NCBI RefSeq assembly: GCF_019457615.1
Contig: NZ_CP080414.1
Location: 3,359,501 to 3,423,500, forward strand
Reading direction: 5' to 3'
Length of the DNA: 64,000 nt
Source of the DNA: Shewanella zhangzhouensis
GTDB taxonomy: Bacteria > Pseudomonadota > Gammaproteobacteria > Enterobacterales > Shewanellaceae
The notes beneath the pieces are model-generated. The model made no database searches. It had not been told where the DNA came from and worked only from the letters and a program-made list of their open reading frames with translations. The position numbers and the translations under genes were made by a program. Position 1 is the first letter of the stretch. Every line of letters begins with the position of its first letter. Below, in pieces: positions 1 to 8,687 of this stretch.

Positions 1-2
1 TC

Positions 3-59
3 GTTAAGCACGGATCTTTCGCCAGTCACCTGCGGGAAAAAATGGAAATAGCCGCCTGA
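3..59 (+). CDS. C-terminal tail of a gene cut by the left edge
   Basis: An open frame entering from the left reads VKHGSFASHLREKMEIAA and stops with TGA at 57-59. It is followed by noncoding sequence and a rho-independent terminator on the same strand at 201-235, as expected for the end of a gene. Eighteen residues are too few to name the protein. In related polyamine loci a glutamine-synthetase-like puuA or another puu gene would be expected here, but the sequence does not show this. Confidence 0.3.
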   Translation, partial: VKHGSFASHLREKMEIAA

Positions 60-133
60 AACCCGAATTCGAAATCCGGCCACATTTGGTTAAAATTATT
101 TACATCCGTGTTTGAAATGGTGGCAGAGAGCCA

Positions 134-190
134 CCCAAAAGAGTGCAACGTGGCAATTGATGGCGCAAAGCGCCCCAAAAGGGTGCAAAA
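134..190. repeat. Two-copy imperfect direct repeat
   Basis: The motif CCCAAAAGRGTGCAA occurs at about 134-148 and again at about 175-189, 41 bases apart, in the noncoding stretch between the left-edge gene and the end of puuR. On the other strand each copy begins TTGCAC and continues into TTTTGGG, which partly resembles half of an NtrC-type TGCAC-N-GTGCA site. No gene start is near, so a regulatory role is unsupported. Confidence 0.3.
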
Positions 191-200
191 GTGACAGATA

Positions 201-235
201 CAACAACGGCCCTTGCAGGGCCGTTGTTGTTTTTG
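201..235 (+). terminator. Rho-independent terminator
   Basis: Twelve-base arms (CAACAACGGCCC / GGGCCGTTGTTG) close over a TTGCA loop and are followed by TTTTT on the plus strand. It would end the transcript of the gene cut by the left edge. The opposite strand has no good T-run, so it is a weaker stop for puuR. Confidence 0.75.
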
Positions 236-247
236 AACGGGAAAATA

Positions 248-811
248 TCAGAAGTTGGCAGGTGTAGTAGCACTGACCAGATGACAGGGTTCATCGAAGG
301 GATTTCTGAACCTGTGGGGCAATTCGCTGTTGAAGTAATAGCTGTCACCGGCTTCAAGTACAAACACCTCTTCGCCAACAGTCAGCTCGAACTTACCTTC
401 AATGACCAGCGCAGCCTCTTCTCCGACGTGCTTGAGCATCTCTTCACCGGTATCCGCTCCGGGAGGATAAATCTCACTCATCACCGACATCGCCCTGTTG
501 GGATAATCACGGCCAATCAGCTTGAACTCCAGAGGACCGGTGCCTATATCCAACAACTCGTCGGCGCGGTAAACAATCTTTTGCTCGGCAGAGGCCGAGT
601 CACCGATAGAGAAAAACTCCACCAGTGACATAGGAATGCCGGCCAACACTTTTTTCAACGAGCTCACCGACGGGCTCACGCTGTTTTTCTCAATCATTGA
701 GATGGTACTGTTGGTCACACCGGCACGCTTGGCAAGCTCACGCTGAGACAAGCCTTTCATCTTCCGGACTGCTTTGAGACTGGCTCCGATATCCAAATTT
801 GTCACCCCCAA
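248..811 (-). CDS. puuR: PuuR-like repressor (HTH + cupin)
   Basis: Predicted transcriptional repressor of putrescine utilisation. The first ~65 residues form an XRE-type helix-turn-helix (KGLSQRELAKRAGVTNSTIS) and the C-terminal ~75 residues form a cupin sensor domain with the GEEAALVIEG and HRF motifs of the PuuR/HipB-like group. At 187 residues it has the length of E. coli PuuR, in which putrescine lowers DNA binding. The start is ambiguous: TTG 811, GTG 805 and TTG 796 are all possible and none has a strong ribosome site. It is divergent from puuB, and a nested palindrome directly upstream (822-854) suggests autoregulation. The family call is firm; the effector is inferred from the neighbours. 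Confidence 0.88.
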   Translation of the reverse strand: MGVTNLDIGASLKAVRKMKGLSQRELAKRAGVTNSTISMIEKNSVSPSVSSLKKVLAGIPMSLVEFFSIGDSASAEQKIVYRADELLDIGTGPLEFKLIGRDYPNRAMSVMSEIYPPGADTGEEMLKHVGEEAALVIEGKFELTVGEEVFVLEAGDSYYFNSELPHRFRNPFDEPCHLVSATTPANF

Positions 812-821
812 ACAGGTTCAG

Positions 822-854
822 TTATCTGCACAGCAGATAAAGTGCAAATTATCT
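822..854. promoter_or_regulatory. Nested palindromes, candidate PuuR operator
   Basis: TTATCTGC-ACA-GCAGATAA at 822-840 is a perfect 19-bp palindrome. Its right arm AGATAA pairs again with TTATCT at 849-854 across 8 bases, so three half-sites are stacked 11-30 bases upstream of puuR in the divergent puuR-puuB spacer. The position is ideal for autorepression and for control of puuB. The same half-site was not found before bauA. The sequence is seen directly; assignment to PuuR is inference. Confidence 0.55.
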
Positions 855-1091
855 ATCCCGACCGTGAGTACCGCCAAACAATCTCAGGACCGGAAAATAA
901 ATTTTCTCAAGCAAACTCAATCAACTGCAATGTATAAGTGGTCTAAGGCCAAGTGCAGCAAATGAGAATACGCATTGTATTTTAGCGGCATTGCGTGTTA
1001 AATAAAATGCACACGTATATTTATCCGCAAAAAGTGTGATGAGTATACAGAGACAAGACCAATTTACAATAAAAACAGCGTCGGAGCCCTT

Positions 1092-2399
1092 ATGGCAAAC
1101 AAATCTCCCATCCACAGCGATAAGTACCCGGATTCATTCTATTTTGCGTCTGCAAAAGAGTTATTTCAGTATCCTGTACTGGACAGTGCCATTGACGTGG
1201 ATGTCTGTGTGGTGGGGGGCGGTTTCAGTGGGCTCAATACCGCTATTGAGCTGCGCCAGAAAGGCTTCAGCGTTGCGCTGCTGGAGGCCAAGCGTGTCGG
1301 CTGGGGCGCCTCGGGGCGTAACGGCGGTGAACTTATTCGTGGTATTGGCCACGGGCTGGAGCAATTTCACAACACCATTGGCCAGGAAGGCATTAATGCC
1401 ATTACCCAAATGGGGTTTGAGGCGGTTGAAATTGTCCGAAACCGGATTGCCGACCACAACATCGATTGCGACCTGGCCATGGGCTATTGCGACCTGGCCG
1501 TGAAACCACGGCATATGACTGAGCTTGCCGAAGAATTCGAACATCTGAAAACAGCAGGTTATCGTCAGGACATCAAACTGCTGCAAAAGGCAGACTTGAG
1601 CGAAGTCATAGGTTCTGACTGTTATCAGGGTGCACTGGTGGACATGGGCAGTGGCCATTTGCATCCAATGAATTTGGCCTTGGGCGAAGCCAGAGTTGCC
1701 CGGGAGCTGGGCGTGCAGATTTTTGAATACAGCGCCGCCACCAAAATCATCAAGGGAGACAAGCCCAGAGTCATCACCGAAAAAGGTGAAGTAACCTGCC
1801 GCTATCTGGTACTGGCGGGCAACGCTTACATAGGCCACAAACTGGAGCCTTATGTGGGGGGGAAAGTATTGCCAGCAGGCAGCTACCTGTTGGCGACCGA
1901 GCCCTTAAGCCCGGAGTTACAGCGCGAAATCATCCCCCAAAATATGGCCTTTGCCGACATGCGCATAGCGCTGGATTATTTCCATCTCTCCGCCGATGGG
2001 CGTTTGCTCTTTGGTGGTTTGTGCACCTATTCAGGTAAAGACCCCAGCGACATCGAAGCCGCGCTCAGGCCCAATCTGGAGCGGGTGTTTCCCAAACTCA
2101 AGGGCGTGCGTATCGATTATCAATGGGGTGGCATGATAGGAATAGGTGCCAACCGTTTACCTCAGCTGGGTCGCCTGCCGGATGCGCCCAATATCTTCTT
2201 TGCCCAGGCTTACTCGGGCCATGGCGTCAACGCGACGCACATGATGGCAAAGCTGCTCGCCGACGCGATAGCAGGCCAGGCGGAACGTTTTGATGTGTTT
2301 GCCAAGGTGAAACACATGACCTTCCCCGGAGGGCCGGCACTGCGCTCACCGCTGCTGGCCGCCGGCATGCTGTATCACCGCTTTATGGATATTTTTTAA
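1092..2399 (+). CDS. puuB: Gamma-glutamylputrescine oxidase-type FAD oxidoreductase
   Basis: FAD-dependent amine oxidase of the D-amino-acid-oxidase (DAO) superfamily, 435 residues. The Rossmann dinucleotide motif GGGFSG lies at residues 42-47, followed by the LLEAKRVGWGASGRNGG signature, and the C-terminal YSGHGVNATHMMAKLLADAI segment is typical of the PuuB/BauB group. PuuB oxidises gamma-glutamylputrescine to the aldehyde with H2O2 release. The neighbouring aminotransferase and MmsA are also the partners of BauB in Pseudomonas beta-alanine/propylamine loci, so diaminopropane or spermidine derivatives are alternative substrates. It is divergent from puuR and ends at a bidirectional terminator shared with puuC. 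Confidence 0.88.
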   Translation: MANKSPIHSDKYPDSFYFASAKELFQYPVLDSAIDVDVCVVGGGFSGLNTAIELRQKGFSVALLEAKRVGWGASGRNGGELIRGIGHGLEQFHNTIGQEGINAITQMGFEAVEIVRNRIADHNIDCDLAMGYCDLAVKPRHMTELAEEFEHLKTAGYRQDIKLLQKADLSEVIGSDCYQGALVDMGSGHLHPMNLALGEARVARELGVQIFEYSAATKIIKGDKPRVITEKGEVTCRYLVLAGNAYIGHKLEPYVGGKVLPAGSYLLATEPLSPELQREIIPQNMAFADMRIALDYFHLSADGRLLFGGLCTYSGKDPSDIEAALRPNLERVFPKLKGVRIDYQWGGMIGIGANRLPQLGRLPDAPNIFFAQAYSGHGVNATHMMAKLLADAIAGQAERFDVFAKVKHMTFPGGPALRSPLLAAGMLYHRFMDIF

Positions 2400-2411
2400 G
2401 GGCATAACCCC

Positions 2412-2445
2412 AAAAAGAAACCCGCCGATTGGCGGGTTTCTTTTT
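2412..2445. terminator. Bidirectional terminator between puuB and puuC
   Basis: Fifteen-base complementary arms (AAAAAGAAACCCGCC and its complement) flank a GATT loop, with a T-run after the stem on either strand. It separates convergent puuB and puuC and serves both. Confidence 0.85.
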
Positions 2446-2458
2446 ACTCGGGTAACAC

Positions 2459-3955
2459 TCAGAGCGCTATCCAGGTCGCCTTCACCTCTGTGTATTTCTC
2501 AAAGGCATGCAGTGACTTATCACGGCCATTACCGGACTGCTTATAGCCACCGAAGGGCGCTGTCATGTCGCCACCGTCGTAGTGATTAATCCACACCATG
2601 CCGCTGCGCAGTGCCTTGGCTGTTTTATGTGCCTTGCTGATATCCGAGGTCCAAACACCGGCGGCAAGGCCATAAATTGTATCGTTCGCGATGGCGACGG
2701 CTTCGTCCATACCATCGAAGGTAATCACCGACATCACGGGGCCAAAAATCTCCTCACGGGCAATTTTCATCTGATTGGTAACGCCATCAAACACGGTAGG
2801 CGTAACATACACACCGCCGGTTTCGGCAAGTACCTGGCTGCCACCGCACATGAGTTTGGCGCCTTCATCGTGACCGGCTTTGATATAGCCAAGCACGGTA
2901 TCCAGCTGCTGTTTGTCCACGACTGCGCCGCAGGTGGTGGCTGGGTCCAGCGGATGACCGGGCTGCCAGGCTTCCATTTCTTTAACGATGAGCTTGATAA
3001 GCTCGTCCTTTACTCCCGATTCCACCAGAAGACGCGATCCGGCAGTACACACCTCGCCCTGGTTAAAGGCGATGGCTGAAGCAGCGGCCTCGGCGGCGGC
3101 TTTCAGATCCGGCGCATCGTTAAATACGATATTGGGGCTCTTGCCGCCGGCTTCCAGCCAGACCCGCTTCATATTGGACTGACCGGCATACACCATCAGT
3201 TGCTTGGCAATCTTGGTGGAACCTGTGAATACCAGAGTGTCCACGTCCATATGCAGTGCCAATGCCTGGCCCACTGTGTGGCCGAACCCCGGCAGCACGT
3301 TCAGCACACCATCAGGCAATCCGGCCGCTTTGGCGAGCTGCGCCATACGAATAGCGGTAAGTGGGGATTTTTCAGAAGGCTTGAGCACCACGCTGTTCCC
3401 TGTGGCAAGGGCGGGTCCCAGCTTCCAACAGGCCATCAGCATAGGGAAGTTCCAGGGCACGATGGCAGCTACCACACCCACAGGCTCGCGGGTGATCATG
3501 CCGATTTCATTGTGGGGCGTAGGGGCCAACTCATCGTAAATTTTATCGATGGCCTCACCGGACCAGCGAATGGCGCGGGCGGCACCAGCCACATCCACCG
3601 CCTTGGAATGGGCGATAGGTTTACCCATATCCAGGGTTTCCAGCAGCGCCAGTTCGTCGGCATGCTCTTCGAGCAATTCGGCAAAACGGATCATCACCTT
3701 TTTACGTTTAACCGGAGATTGCAAAGACCAGACTCCGGACTCGAACACTTCACGCGCATTGGCAACGGCGATATCGGCGTCGGCCTGCTGACAACTGGCC
3801 ACCTGAGTCAGTAAACGGCCATCCACAGGACTGATGCAGTCAAAGGTTTCCTTGCCGACGGCATCGCAATATTGGCCGTTAATAAAGGCTTTACCATTGA
3901 TTTCAAGGCGCTGCGCCATTGCTTCCCATTCGCTGCGGCTTTGGGGTGTACTCAT
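2459..3955 (-). CDS. puuC: Gamma-glutamyl-gamma-aminobutyraldehyde dehydrogenase
   Basis: NAD(P)+-dependent aldehyde dehydrogenase, 498 residues. It carries VPWNFP (~167-171), the FTGST cofactor loop (~243-247), general-base Glu268 in LEAGGKSPN and catalytic Cys303 in NQGEVCTAGSR. The YCDAVGKETFDCISPVDG and WINHYDGGDMTAPFGG segments fit the PuuC subgroup, which oxidises gamma-glutamyl-gamma-aminobutyraldehyde and other amino-aldehydes. A GGAG ribosome site lies 6 bases before the ATG. It is transcribed toward puuB and away from bauA, so the pathway is split over three transcripts around one spacer. Broader betaine-aldehyde or aminopropanal activity cannot be excluded. Confidence 0.88.
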   Translation of the reverse strand: MSTPQSRSEWEAMAQRLEINGKAFINGQYCDAVGKETFDCISPVDGRLLTQVASCQQADADIAVANAREVFESGVWSLQSPVKRKKVMIRFAELLEEHADELALLETLDMGKPIAHSKAVDVAGAARAIRWSGEAIDKIYDELAPTPHNEIGMITREPVGVVAAIVPWNFPMLMACWKLGPALATGNSVVLKPSEKSPLTAIRMAQLAKAAGLPDGVLNVLPGFGHTVGQALALHMDVDTLVFTGSTKIAKQLMVYAGQSNMKRVWLEAGGKSPNIVFNDAPDLKAAAEAAASAIAFNQGEVCTAGSRLLVESGVKDELIKLIVKEMEAWQPGHPLDPATTCGAVVDKQQLDTVLGYIKAGHDEGAKLMCGGSQVLAETGGVYVTPTVFDGVTNQMKIAREEIFGPVMSVITFDGMDEAVAIANDTIYGLAAGVWTSDISKAHKTAKALRSGMVWINHYDGGDMTAPFGGYKQSGNGRDKSLHAFEKYTEVKATWIAL

Positions 3956-4333
3956 GATGACTCCGTATCTGTGACTGTTATGGTTATTGATTTCAGGTTT
4001 TCAGGAAACTGGCCCAGCAGTAGCCAACGAGTCTTCTGCTGCGATACCCAGCACGTCAGGACATACCCGCAGCGGGTTTATCAAAGGCGGCGAAAAGGCG
4101 TCTTTATCACTGCAACTCGCCGGCATCGCCCTGCTCTGTGCGCGGTCCCGAAAACGGACACTGGGCTCAGATTACGCTCAGGCCATGAGCATTTCAATAT
4201 TTTTTACAATTTGCACTTTTTTGCCACAAATAAATGCACAAAGGTATTCCATGTTCATTATTTCTGACATAGCATAGCGAATATTAACCACCTTAAAAAC
4301 TCAAACAACCGATAGGATCAAGGTAAATAATGT
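3956..4333. other. Divergent puuC-bauA spacer (378 bp)
   Basis: No convincing gene lies here; the longer open frames have low-complexity translations and no ribosome site. The right half (about 4200-4300) turns AT-rich and holds TTTGCAC, TTGCCAC and AATGCACA segments that could be promoter or operator parts for bauA. A weak AAGG lies 11 bases before the bauA ATG. The palindrome seen upstream of puuR is not repeated here. Confidence 0.4.
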
Positions 4334-5674
4334 ATGGTCGACTTCAACGCAACTACAGGACAAGACACACCGTCCCTTGAGCACTACTGGATGCCGTTCA
4401 CCGCGAACCGCCAGTTCAAAGCCAGCCCACGATTGCTGGCCAGCGCAGAGGGTATGTTTTACAAAGATGTTGATGGCAATCCGGTACTCGATTCAACCGC
4501 AGGCCTTTGGTGTTGTAACGCCGGCCACGGCAGAAAGAAAATCAGTGAAGCCGTCAGCCACCAAATTCGGGAACTGGATTACGCCCCGTCATTTCAAATG
4601 GGTCATCCACTGGCATTCGAACTGGCCAGCCGCCTTGCCGACATAGCACCGGCGGGACTTAACCGTATCTTCTTTACCAACTCGGGCAGTGAATCTGTCG
4701 ACACCGCGCTTAAAATGGCGCTGGCCTACCACAGGGCCAATGGTCAACCTACCCGTACCCGCTTTATTGGCCGTGAACTGGGCTATCACGGTGTCGGTTT
4801 CGGTGGCATCTCCGTGGGCGGCATCGGTAACAACCGCCGTACTTTCAGCCAGCAATTGCTGCAGGGCGTCGACCACCTGCCCCATACGCTGGACATCGCC
4901 AACAATGCCTTTTCCCGCGGATTTCCCGCCCATGGCCTCGAAAAAGCCGAGGTGCTGGAACAACTCATTACCCTCCACGGTGCTGAAAACATCGCCGCCG
5001 TTATCGTTGAGCCCATGTCCGGCTCCGCTGGCGTGATCTTACCGCCTCAGGGTTACCTCAAGCGTCTGCGCGATATCACCAGCAAACATGGCATCTTACT
5101 GATTTTTGATGAAGTTATCACAGGCTTTGGCCGTGTTGGTGACGCCTTTGCCAGCCAGCGCTGGGGCGTTGTGCCCGATTTGATGACCACCGCCAAGGCT
5201 CTTAACAATGGTGCCATTCCCATGGGCGCTGTGTTCGTAAGCCAGGATGTGCACGATGCCTGCATGACTGGTCCGGAAGAGCTGATTGAATTTTTCCACG
5301 GTTACACCTATTCCGGTCATCCGGTGGCTGCGGCCGCTGCACTGGCCACCCTGGATATCTACCAGGAAGAAAAACTGTTTGAGCGTACCAAAGAGCTTGA
5401 AGGCTACTGGGAAGATGCTGTGCACAGTCTAAGAGACCTGCCGAATGTGATTGATATCCGCAACACAGGTTTGGTTGCCGGGGTGCAACTGTCCCCCAAC
5501 GATGAGGGCCCGGGACGCCGGGGTTACAAGGTGTTCGATCGCTGCTTCAGAAACGGCACCCTGGTGCGCGTGACCGGCGACATCATCGCCATGTCTCCAC
5601 CACTCATCGTGGAAAAGCAGCACATTGACCAGATAATTAACACCCTCGGCGATGCCATTCGCGCCGTTGGATGA
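4334..5674 (+). CDS. bauA: Omega-amino acid:pyruvate aminotransferase (BauA-like)
   Basis: Class III PLP-dependent aminotransferase, 446 residues. The PLP pocket is visible: NSGSE (~117-121), the YHG motif near 151, FDEV with Asp259, and the Schiff-base lysine Lys288 in TTAKALNNG. N-terminal EHYWMPFTANRQF and central GGIGNNRR match my recollection of Pseudomonas BauA, the beta-alanine:pyruvate transaminase that yields malonate semialdehyde and alanine. The gene 42 bases downstream is the dehydrogenase that would consume malonate semialdehyde, which strongly supports this substrate. A putrescine-pyruvate aminotransferase (SpuC-like) is the main alternative. Confidence 0.82.
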   Translation: MVDFNATTGQDTPSLEHYWMPFTANRQFKASPRLLASAEGMFYKDVDGNPVLDSTAGLWCCNAGHGRKKISEAVSHQIRELDYAPSFQMGHPLAFELASRLADIAPAGLNRIFFTNSGSESVDTALKMALAYHRANGQPTRTRFIGRELGYHGVGFGGISVGGIGNNRRTFSQQLLQGVDHLPHTLDIANNAFSRGFPAHGLEKAEVLEQLITLHGAENIAAVIVEPMSGSAGVILPPQGYLKRLRDITSKHGILLIFDEVITGFGRVGDAFASQRWGVVPDLMTTAKALNNGAIPMGAVFVSQDVHDACMTGPEELIEFFHGYTYSGHPVAAAAALATLDIYQEEKLFERTKELEGYWEDAVHSLRDLPNVIDIRNTGLVAGVQLSPNDEGPGRRGYKVFDRCFRNGTLVRVTGDIIAMSPPLIVEKQHIDQIINTLGDAIRAVG

Positions 5675-5715
5675 CCCTTTGTCAGCACAGAATTAACAGG
5701 TAGCCAAAGATATCC

Positions 5716-7206
5716 ATGCAAAGCATTACTCATTTTGTAAACGGCCAGCACACGGCCCCCAGTGCCCGCACCCAGACTGTTTTTGAACCTGCCACCGGTG
5801 AGGCACGCGCCCAGGTCTCGCTGGCAAGCACACAGGAAGTCGGCGAAGCCATCGCCGTAGCCAAGGCCGCATTTGAGAGCTGGTCGCAGATGACCCCCTT
5901 AAACCGCGCCCGTATTCTTTTCAAATTCAAAGCGCTGGTTGAAGCCAATATGGACGAGCTGGCGCAGCTTATTACCCGCGAGCACGGTAAGGTGCTTGAC
6001 GATGCCAAGGGCGAACTTATCCGCGGTCTCGAAGTGGTGGAATTTGCCTGCGGTATCCCTCATTTGCTTAAGGGAGAGCACACGGCTCAGGTCGGCACAG
6101 GTGTGGATGCCTGGGCGGTAAATCAGCCGCTGGGCGTGGTAGCCGGTATTGCGCCTTTTAACTTCCCGGTGATGGTGCCCATGTGGATGTTCCCCATCGC
6201 CATCGCCTGCGGTAACACCTTCATCATGAAGCCTTCGGAAAAAGACCCAAGCTCTGTGATGCGCATTGCCGAGCTGCTCAAAGAAGCCGGTTTGCCCGAT
6301 GGCGTGTTCAACGTGGTGAACGGCGATAAAGAAGCCGTAGATACCCTGCTGACCCACAAAGACATTCAGGCCGTTAGCTTCGTGGGCTCCACCCCCATTG
6401 CCGAATACATCTATGCCACGGCTTCTGCCCACGGCAAACGGGTACAGGCTCTCGGCGGGGCCAAAAACCATATGCTGCTGATGCCGGATGCCGATCTGGA
6501 TCAGGCGGTCAACGCGCTGATGGGCGCTGCCTATGGCTCGGCCGGTGAACGCTGTATGGCTATTTCAGTGGTATTGGCCGTAGGTGATGCCGGTGATGCC
6601 CTGGTGGAAAAACTGCTGCCCAAGATTGCGGCGCTCAAAGTAGGCAACGGGCTGACCCCCGACATGGAAATGGGCCCATTGATTTCGGCCCAGCATCTGG
6701 ACAAGGTCTCAAGCTACGTGGAAGCCGGGGTCAGTGAAGGCGCCAGGCTGCTGGTTGATGGTCGTGAGCTGTCGATGGAAGACAGGGCCAATGGTTATTT
6801 CCTGGGTGCCTGCCTGTTCGATCACGTCACGCCACAAATGAGCATTTATAAAGAAGAAATCTTTGGCCCAGTGCTCAGCATAGTGCGGGTGCCCGACTAC
6901 AACAGCGCCCTCCAACTCATCAATGACCACGAGTTTGGTAACGGTACCGCCATCTTCACCCAGAGTGGTGAGGCTGCCCGCCACTTCTGTCATCACGTAC
7001 AGGTGGGCATGGTGGGTGTCAACGTGCCCATTCCTGTGCCAATGGCCTTCCACAGTTTTGGTGGCTGGAAACGCTCACTGTTCGGTCCTCTGCACATGCA
7101 CGGCCCGGATGGCGTGCGCTTTTATACCAAGCGCAAGGCGATTACCGCGCGCTGGCCACAGGGAAAACAGCTGGCCGCTGAGTTTGTAATGCCTACCATG
7201 AAGTAA
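5716..7206 (+). CDS. mmsA: (Methyl)malonate-semialdehyde dehydrogenase, CoA-acylating
   Basis: CoA-dependent aldehyde dehydrogenase, 496 residues, converting malonate or methylmalonate semialdehyde to acetyl- or propionyl-CoA plus CO2. It shows APFNFPVMVPMWMFPIA, the cofactor loop FVGSTPIAE and catalytic Cys280 in SAGERCMAIS. LGGAKNH stands where hydrolytic aldehyde dehydrogenases carry the general-base Glu; that loss is characteristic of the acylating MmsA/IolA/BauC group. It sits 42 bases downstream of bauA, so the pair would take beta-alanine to acetyl-CoA. MmsA can also serve valine or inositol catabolism, but no other genes of those pathways are here. Confidence 0.9.
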   Translation: MQSITHFVNGQHTAPSARTQTVFEPATGEARAQVSLASTQEVGEAIAVAKAAFESWSQMTPLNRARILFKFKALVEANMDELAQLITREHGKVLDDAKGELIRGLEVVEFACGIPHLLKGEHTAQVGTGVDAWAVNQPLGVVAGIAPFNFPVMVPMWMFPIAIACGNTFIMKPSEKDPSSVMRIAELLKEAGLPDGVFNVVNGDKEAVDTLLTHKDIQAVSFVGSTPIAEYIYATASAHGKRVQALGGAKNHMLLMPDADLDQAVNALMGAAYGSAGERCMAISVVLAVGDAGDALVEKLLPKIAALKVGNGLTPDMEMGPLISAQHLDKVSSYVEAGVSEGARLLVDGRELSMEDRANGYFLGACLFDHVTPQMSIYKEEIFGPVLSIVRVPDYNSALQLINDHEFGNGTAIFTQSGEAARHFCHHVQVGMVGVNVPIPVPMAFHSFGGWKRSLFGPLHMHGPDGVRFYTKRKAITARWPQGKQLAAEFVMPTMK

Positions 7207-7245
7207 GCAGATGCGGGGCACCAAGGTGCCCCCTTCGGAGTGAAG

Positions 7246-7611
7246 ATGACTTCAAAAATATCTGATATAAAGCGATTTTCGACATCAGGCGCCCAAACAG
7301 AACAGTATTTTCTTCCCGAGGAAAAACGCCTTGAGGGTAATCCGTTGCAGTCGTTAACCAACCACTATTCCAGTCCCTGTGGCCAGTTTCACGCCGGGGT
7401 TTGGCAGAGTGATGGCGGCAAATGGAATGTCAACTATACTGAACACGAATTTTGTGACATTCTCGAAGGGTCCAGCATTATCTGCGACAGCGAAGGTAAC
7501 AGCCTGACCGTGGAAGCTGGAGACAAGTTCGTTATCCCCGCCGGTTTTAAAGGCACATGGGAGGTGGTTGAACATTGCCGCAAGATCTATGTGATTTTTG
7601 AGCAAAGCTAA
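7246..7611 (+). CDS. Small cupin protein (DUF861/EutQ-like)
   Basis: Single-domain cupin of 121 residues. The FHAGVWQSDGGKWNVNYTEHEFCDILEG and GDKFVIPAGFKGTWEVVEHCRKIYVIFE segments are typical of the DUF861 cupins often paired with amine or polyamine degradation genes. The ATG at 7246 is preferred over GTG 7240 because GGAG at 7237-7240 lies 5 bases before it. It lies 39 bases after mmsA in the same direction, probably the last gene of the bauA-mmsA unit. The role is unknown; binding of an amino-aldehyde or metabolite is a guess from context. Confidence 0.75.
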   Translation: MTSKISDIKRFSTSGAQTEQYFLPEEKRLEGNPLQSLTNHYSSPCGQFHAGVWQSDGGKWNVNYTEHEFCDILEGSSIICDSEGNSLTVEAGDKFVIPAGFKGTWEVVEHCRKIYVIFEQS

Positions 7612-7719
7612 CAGGTAAACCCGCCATGAGGTCACAGCCAAGTGCTGATGTTTGGCAATAAATGTGAACGTGCGAATTGACGTCGTCACTGTCAACAAAA
7701 GTAAAATGGAGAATCAAGC

Positions 7720-8448
7720 GTGGATAAATATTTCAATAAAAACAAGCTTGCTAAGCTGACCGGGATCCTTCTGACAGGTGCGCTGCTGTCCCCTTTGGCC
7801 AACGCCGGTGAACTGACCGGTGAAGTTGGGGTGGCCAACGATTACCGCTTCCGTGGCGTATCGCAAACCGACAGTGGTTTCCAGGTTTCTGCAGGCATTG
7901 ATTACGCCACCGACTCAGGCTTCTTCGTAGGCGCCTGGGCCAGCAACGTGGACTTCGGTGAAGATGATGACACCAATATTGAATTGGACATCTATGCCGG
8001 TTACTACCATGAAGTCAGCGATGACCTGTCGTTCGACGTCACCATCTATCGCTACAACTATTTCGGTGAAACCAGCGATTACGATTACTTCGAAGGTACA
8101 GTAGGCGCCGATTTCCACGGTTTCCGCGCCGCCTATTGGTACACCAACGACTACAGCGGTTCAGACTACGACTACCATTATCTGGAGTTGAACTACAGCT
8201 GGGAGTTTGCTGAAAACTGGAGCCTGGACCTGCACATAGGTAACAACTTCGGTGATGCGATTGAAGACGAAGATTTCGGCTTCGGCGACTCCTTTGTTGA
8301 CTACTCCATCGGTGTCTCTACCGAAGTGGCCGGTTTTGGCCTGTCTCTGGCATGGCTCGATACCAACCTGGATGACGATGTAGAGATTACAGACGATCTG
8401 TTCAACACCGAGGGCACTGTGCTTGCCAGCGTAAGCTACGCCTTCTGA
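7720..8448 (+). CDS. TIGR02001-type outer-membrane beta-barrel protein
   Basis: Exported protein of 242 residues. An N-terminal signal peptide (charged MDKYFNKNK, hydrophobic core, PLANA-GE cleavage) is followed by acidic amphipathic strands rich in Tyr/Asp/Gly and a terminal SYAF, the aromatic C-terminus typical of outer-membrane barrels. The EVGVANDYRFRGVSQTDSGF segment is the signature I associate with the TIGR02001 family of unknown function. GTG start with GGAGA 7 bases upstream. It ends at a strong terminator and appears monocistronic. Placement after the amine cluster suggests, but does not show, a role as a solute porin. Confidence 0.82.
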   Translation: MDKYFNKNKLAKLTGILLTGALLSPLANAGELTGEVGVANDYRFRGVSQTDSGFQVSAGIDYATDSGFFVGAWASNVDFGEDDDTNIELDIYAGYYHEVSDDLSFDVTIYRYNYFGETSDYDYFEGTVGADFHGFRAAYWYTNDYSGSDYDYHYLELNYSWEFAENWSLDLHIGNNFGDAIEDEDFGFGDSFVDYSIGVSTEVAGFGLSLAWLDTNLDDDVEITDDLFNTEGTVLASVSYAF

Positions 8449-8480
8449 TCCCAGGTCTTTCTCCCTTCCCACCCAAACAA

Positions 8481-8507
8481 AAACCGCCCGATAGGGCGGT
8501 TTTTTTA
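8481..8507 (+). terminator. Rho-independent terminator after the barrel gene
   Basis: AAACCGCCC - GATA - GGGCGGTTT followed by a run of T. The 3' T-run overlaps the stop of the small minus-strand gene ending at 8505, and the A-rich left flank lets it act in both directions. Confidence 0.8.
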
Positions 8508-8687
8508 TTTAATCTGGTGCACCTGCATCACATCACCACAGTCGATTTGACGCTTCAGCTCACGCCAATATCGGCCAAGCTCGGTCAATGACTGATGTCG
8601 CTCAGGAAAATGGCTGCGCATGTTTTCTATCATACGGGCTTGCTTGTCACACATCTGCGACCAGGATTTAGCGTTGGTAAGGGGCAT
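8505..8687 (-). CDS. Small conserved-looking hypothetical protein (60 aa)
   Basis: A 60-residue protein, basic and helical (WSQMCDKQARMIENMRSHF, then LGRYWRELKRQIDCGD). The ATG at 8687 is chosen over the upstream ATG at 8729 because AAGGA lies 7 bases before it. It ends inside the terminator of the convergent barrel gene. I do not recognise a family. The good ribosome site and tidy boundaries argue that it is real; one or two helices might make a small partner protein. Confidence 0.5.
   Translation of the reverse strand: MPLTNAKSWSQMCDKQARMIENMRSHFPERHQSLTELGRYWRELKRQIDCGDVMQVHQIK

Noticed and set aside
3987..4277. 96-residue open frame in the puuC-bauA spacer
   Set aside because: No ribosome site, overlaps a likely divergent promoter, and the translation has no domain-like features.
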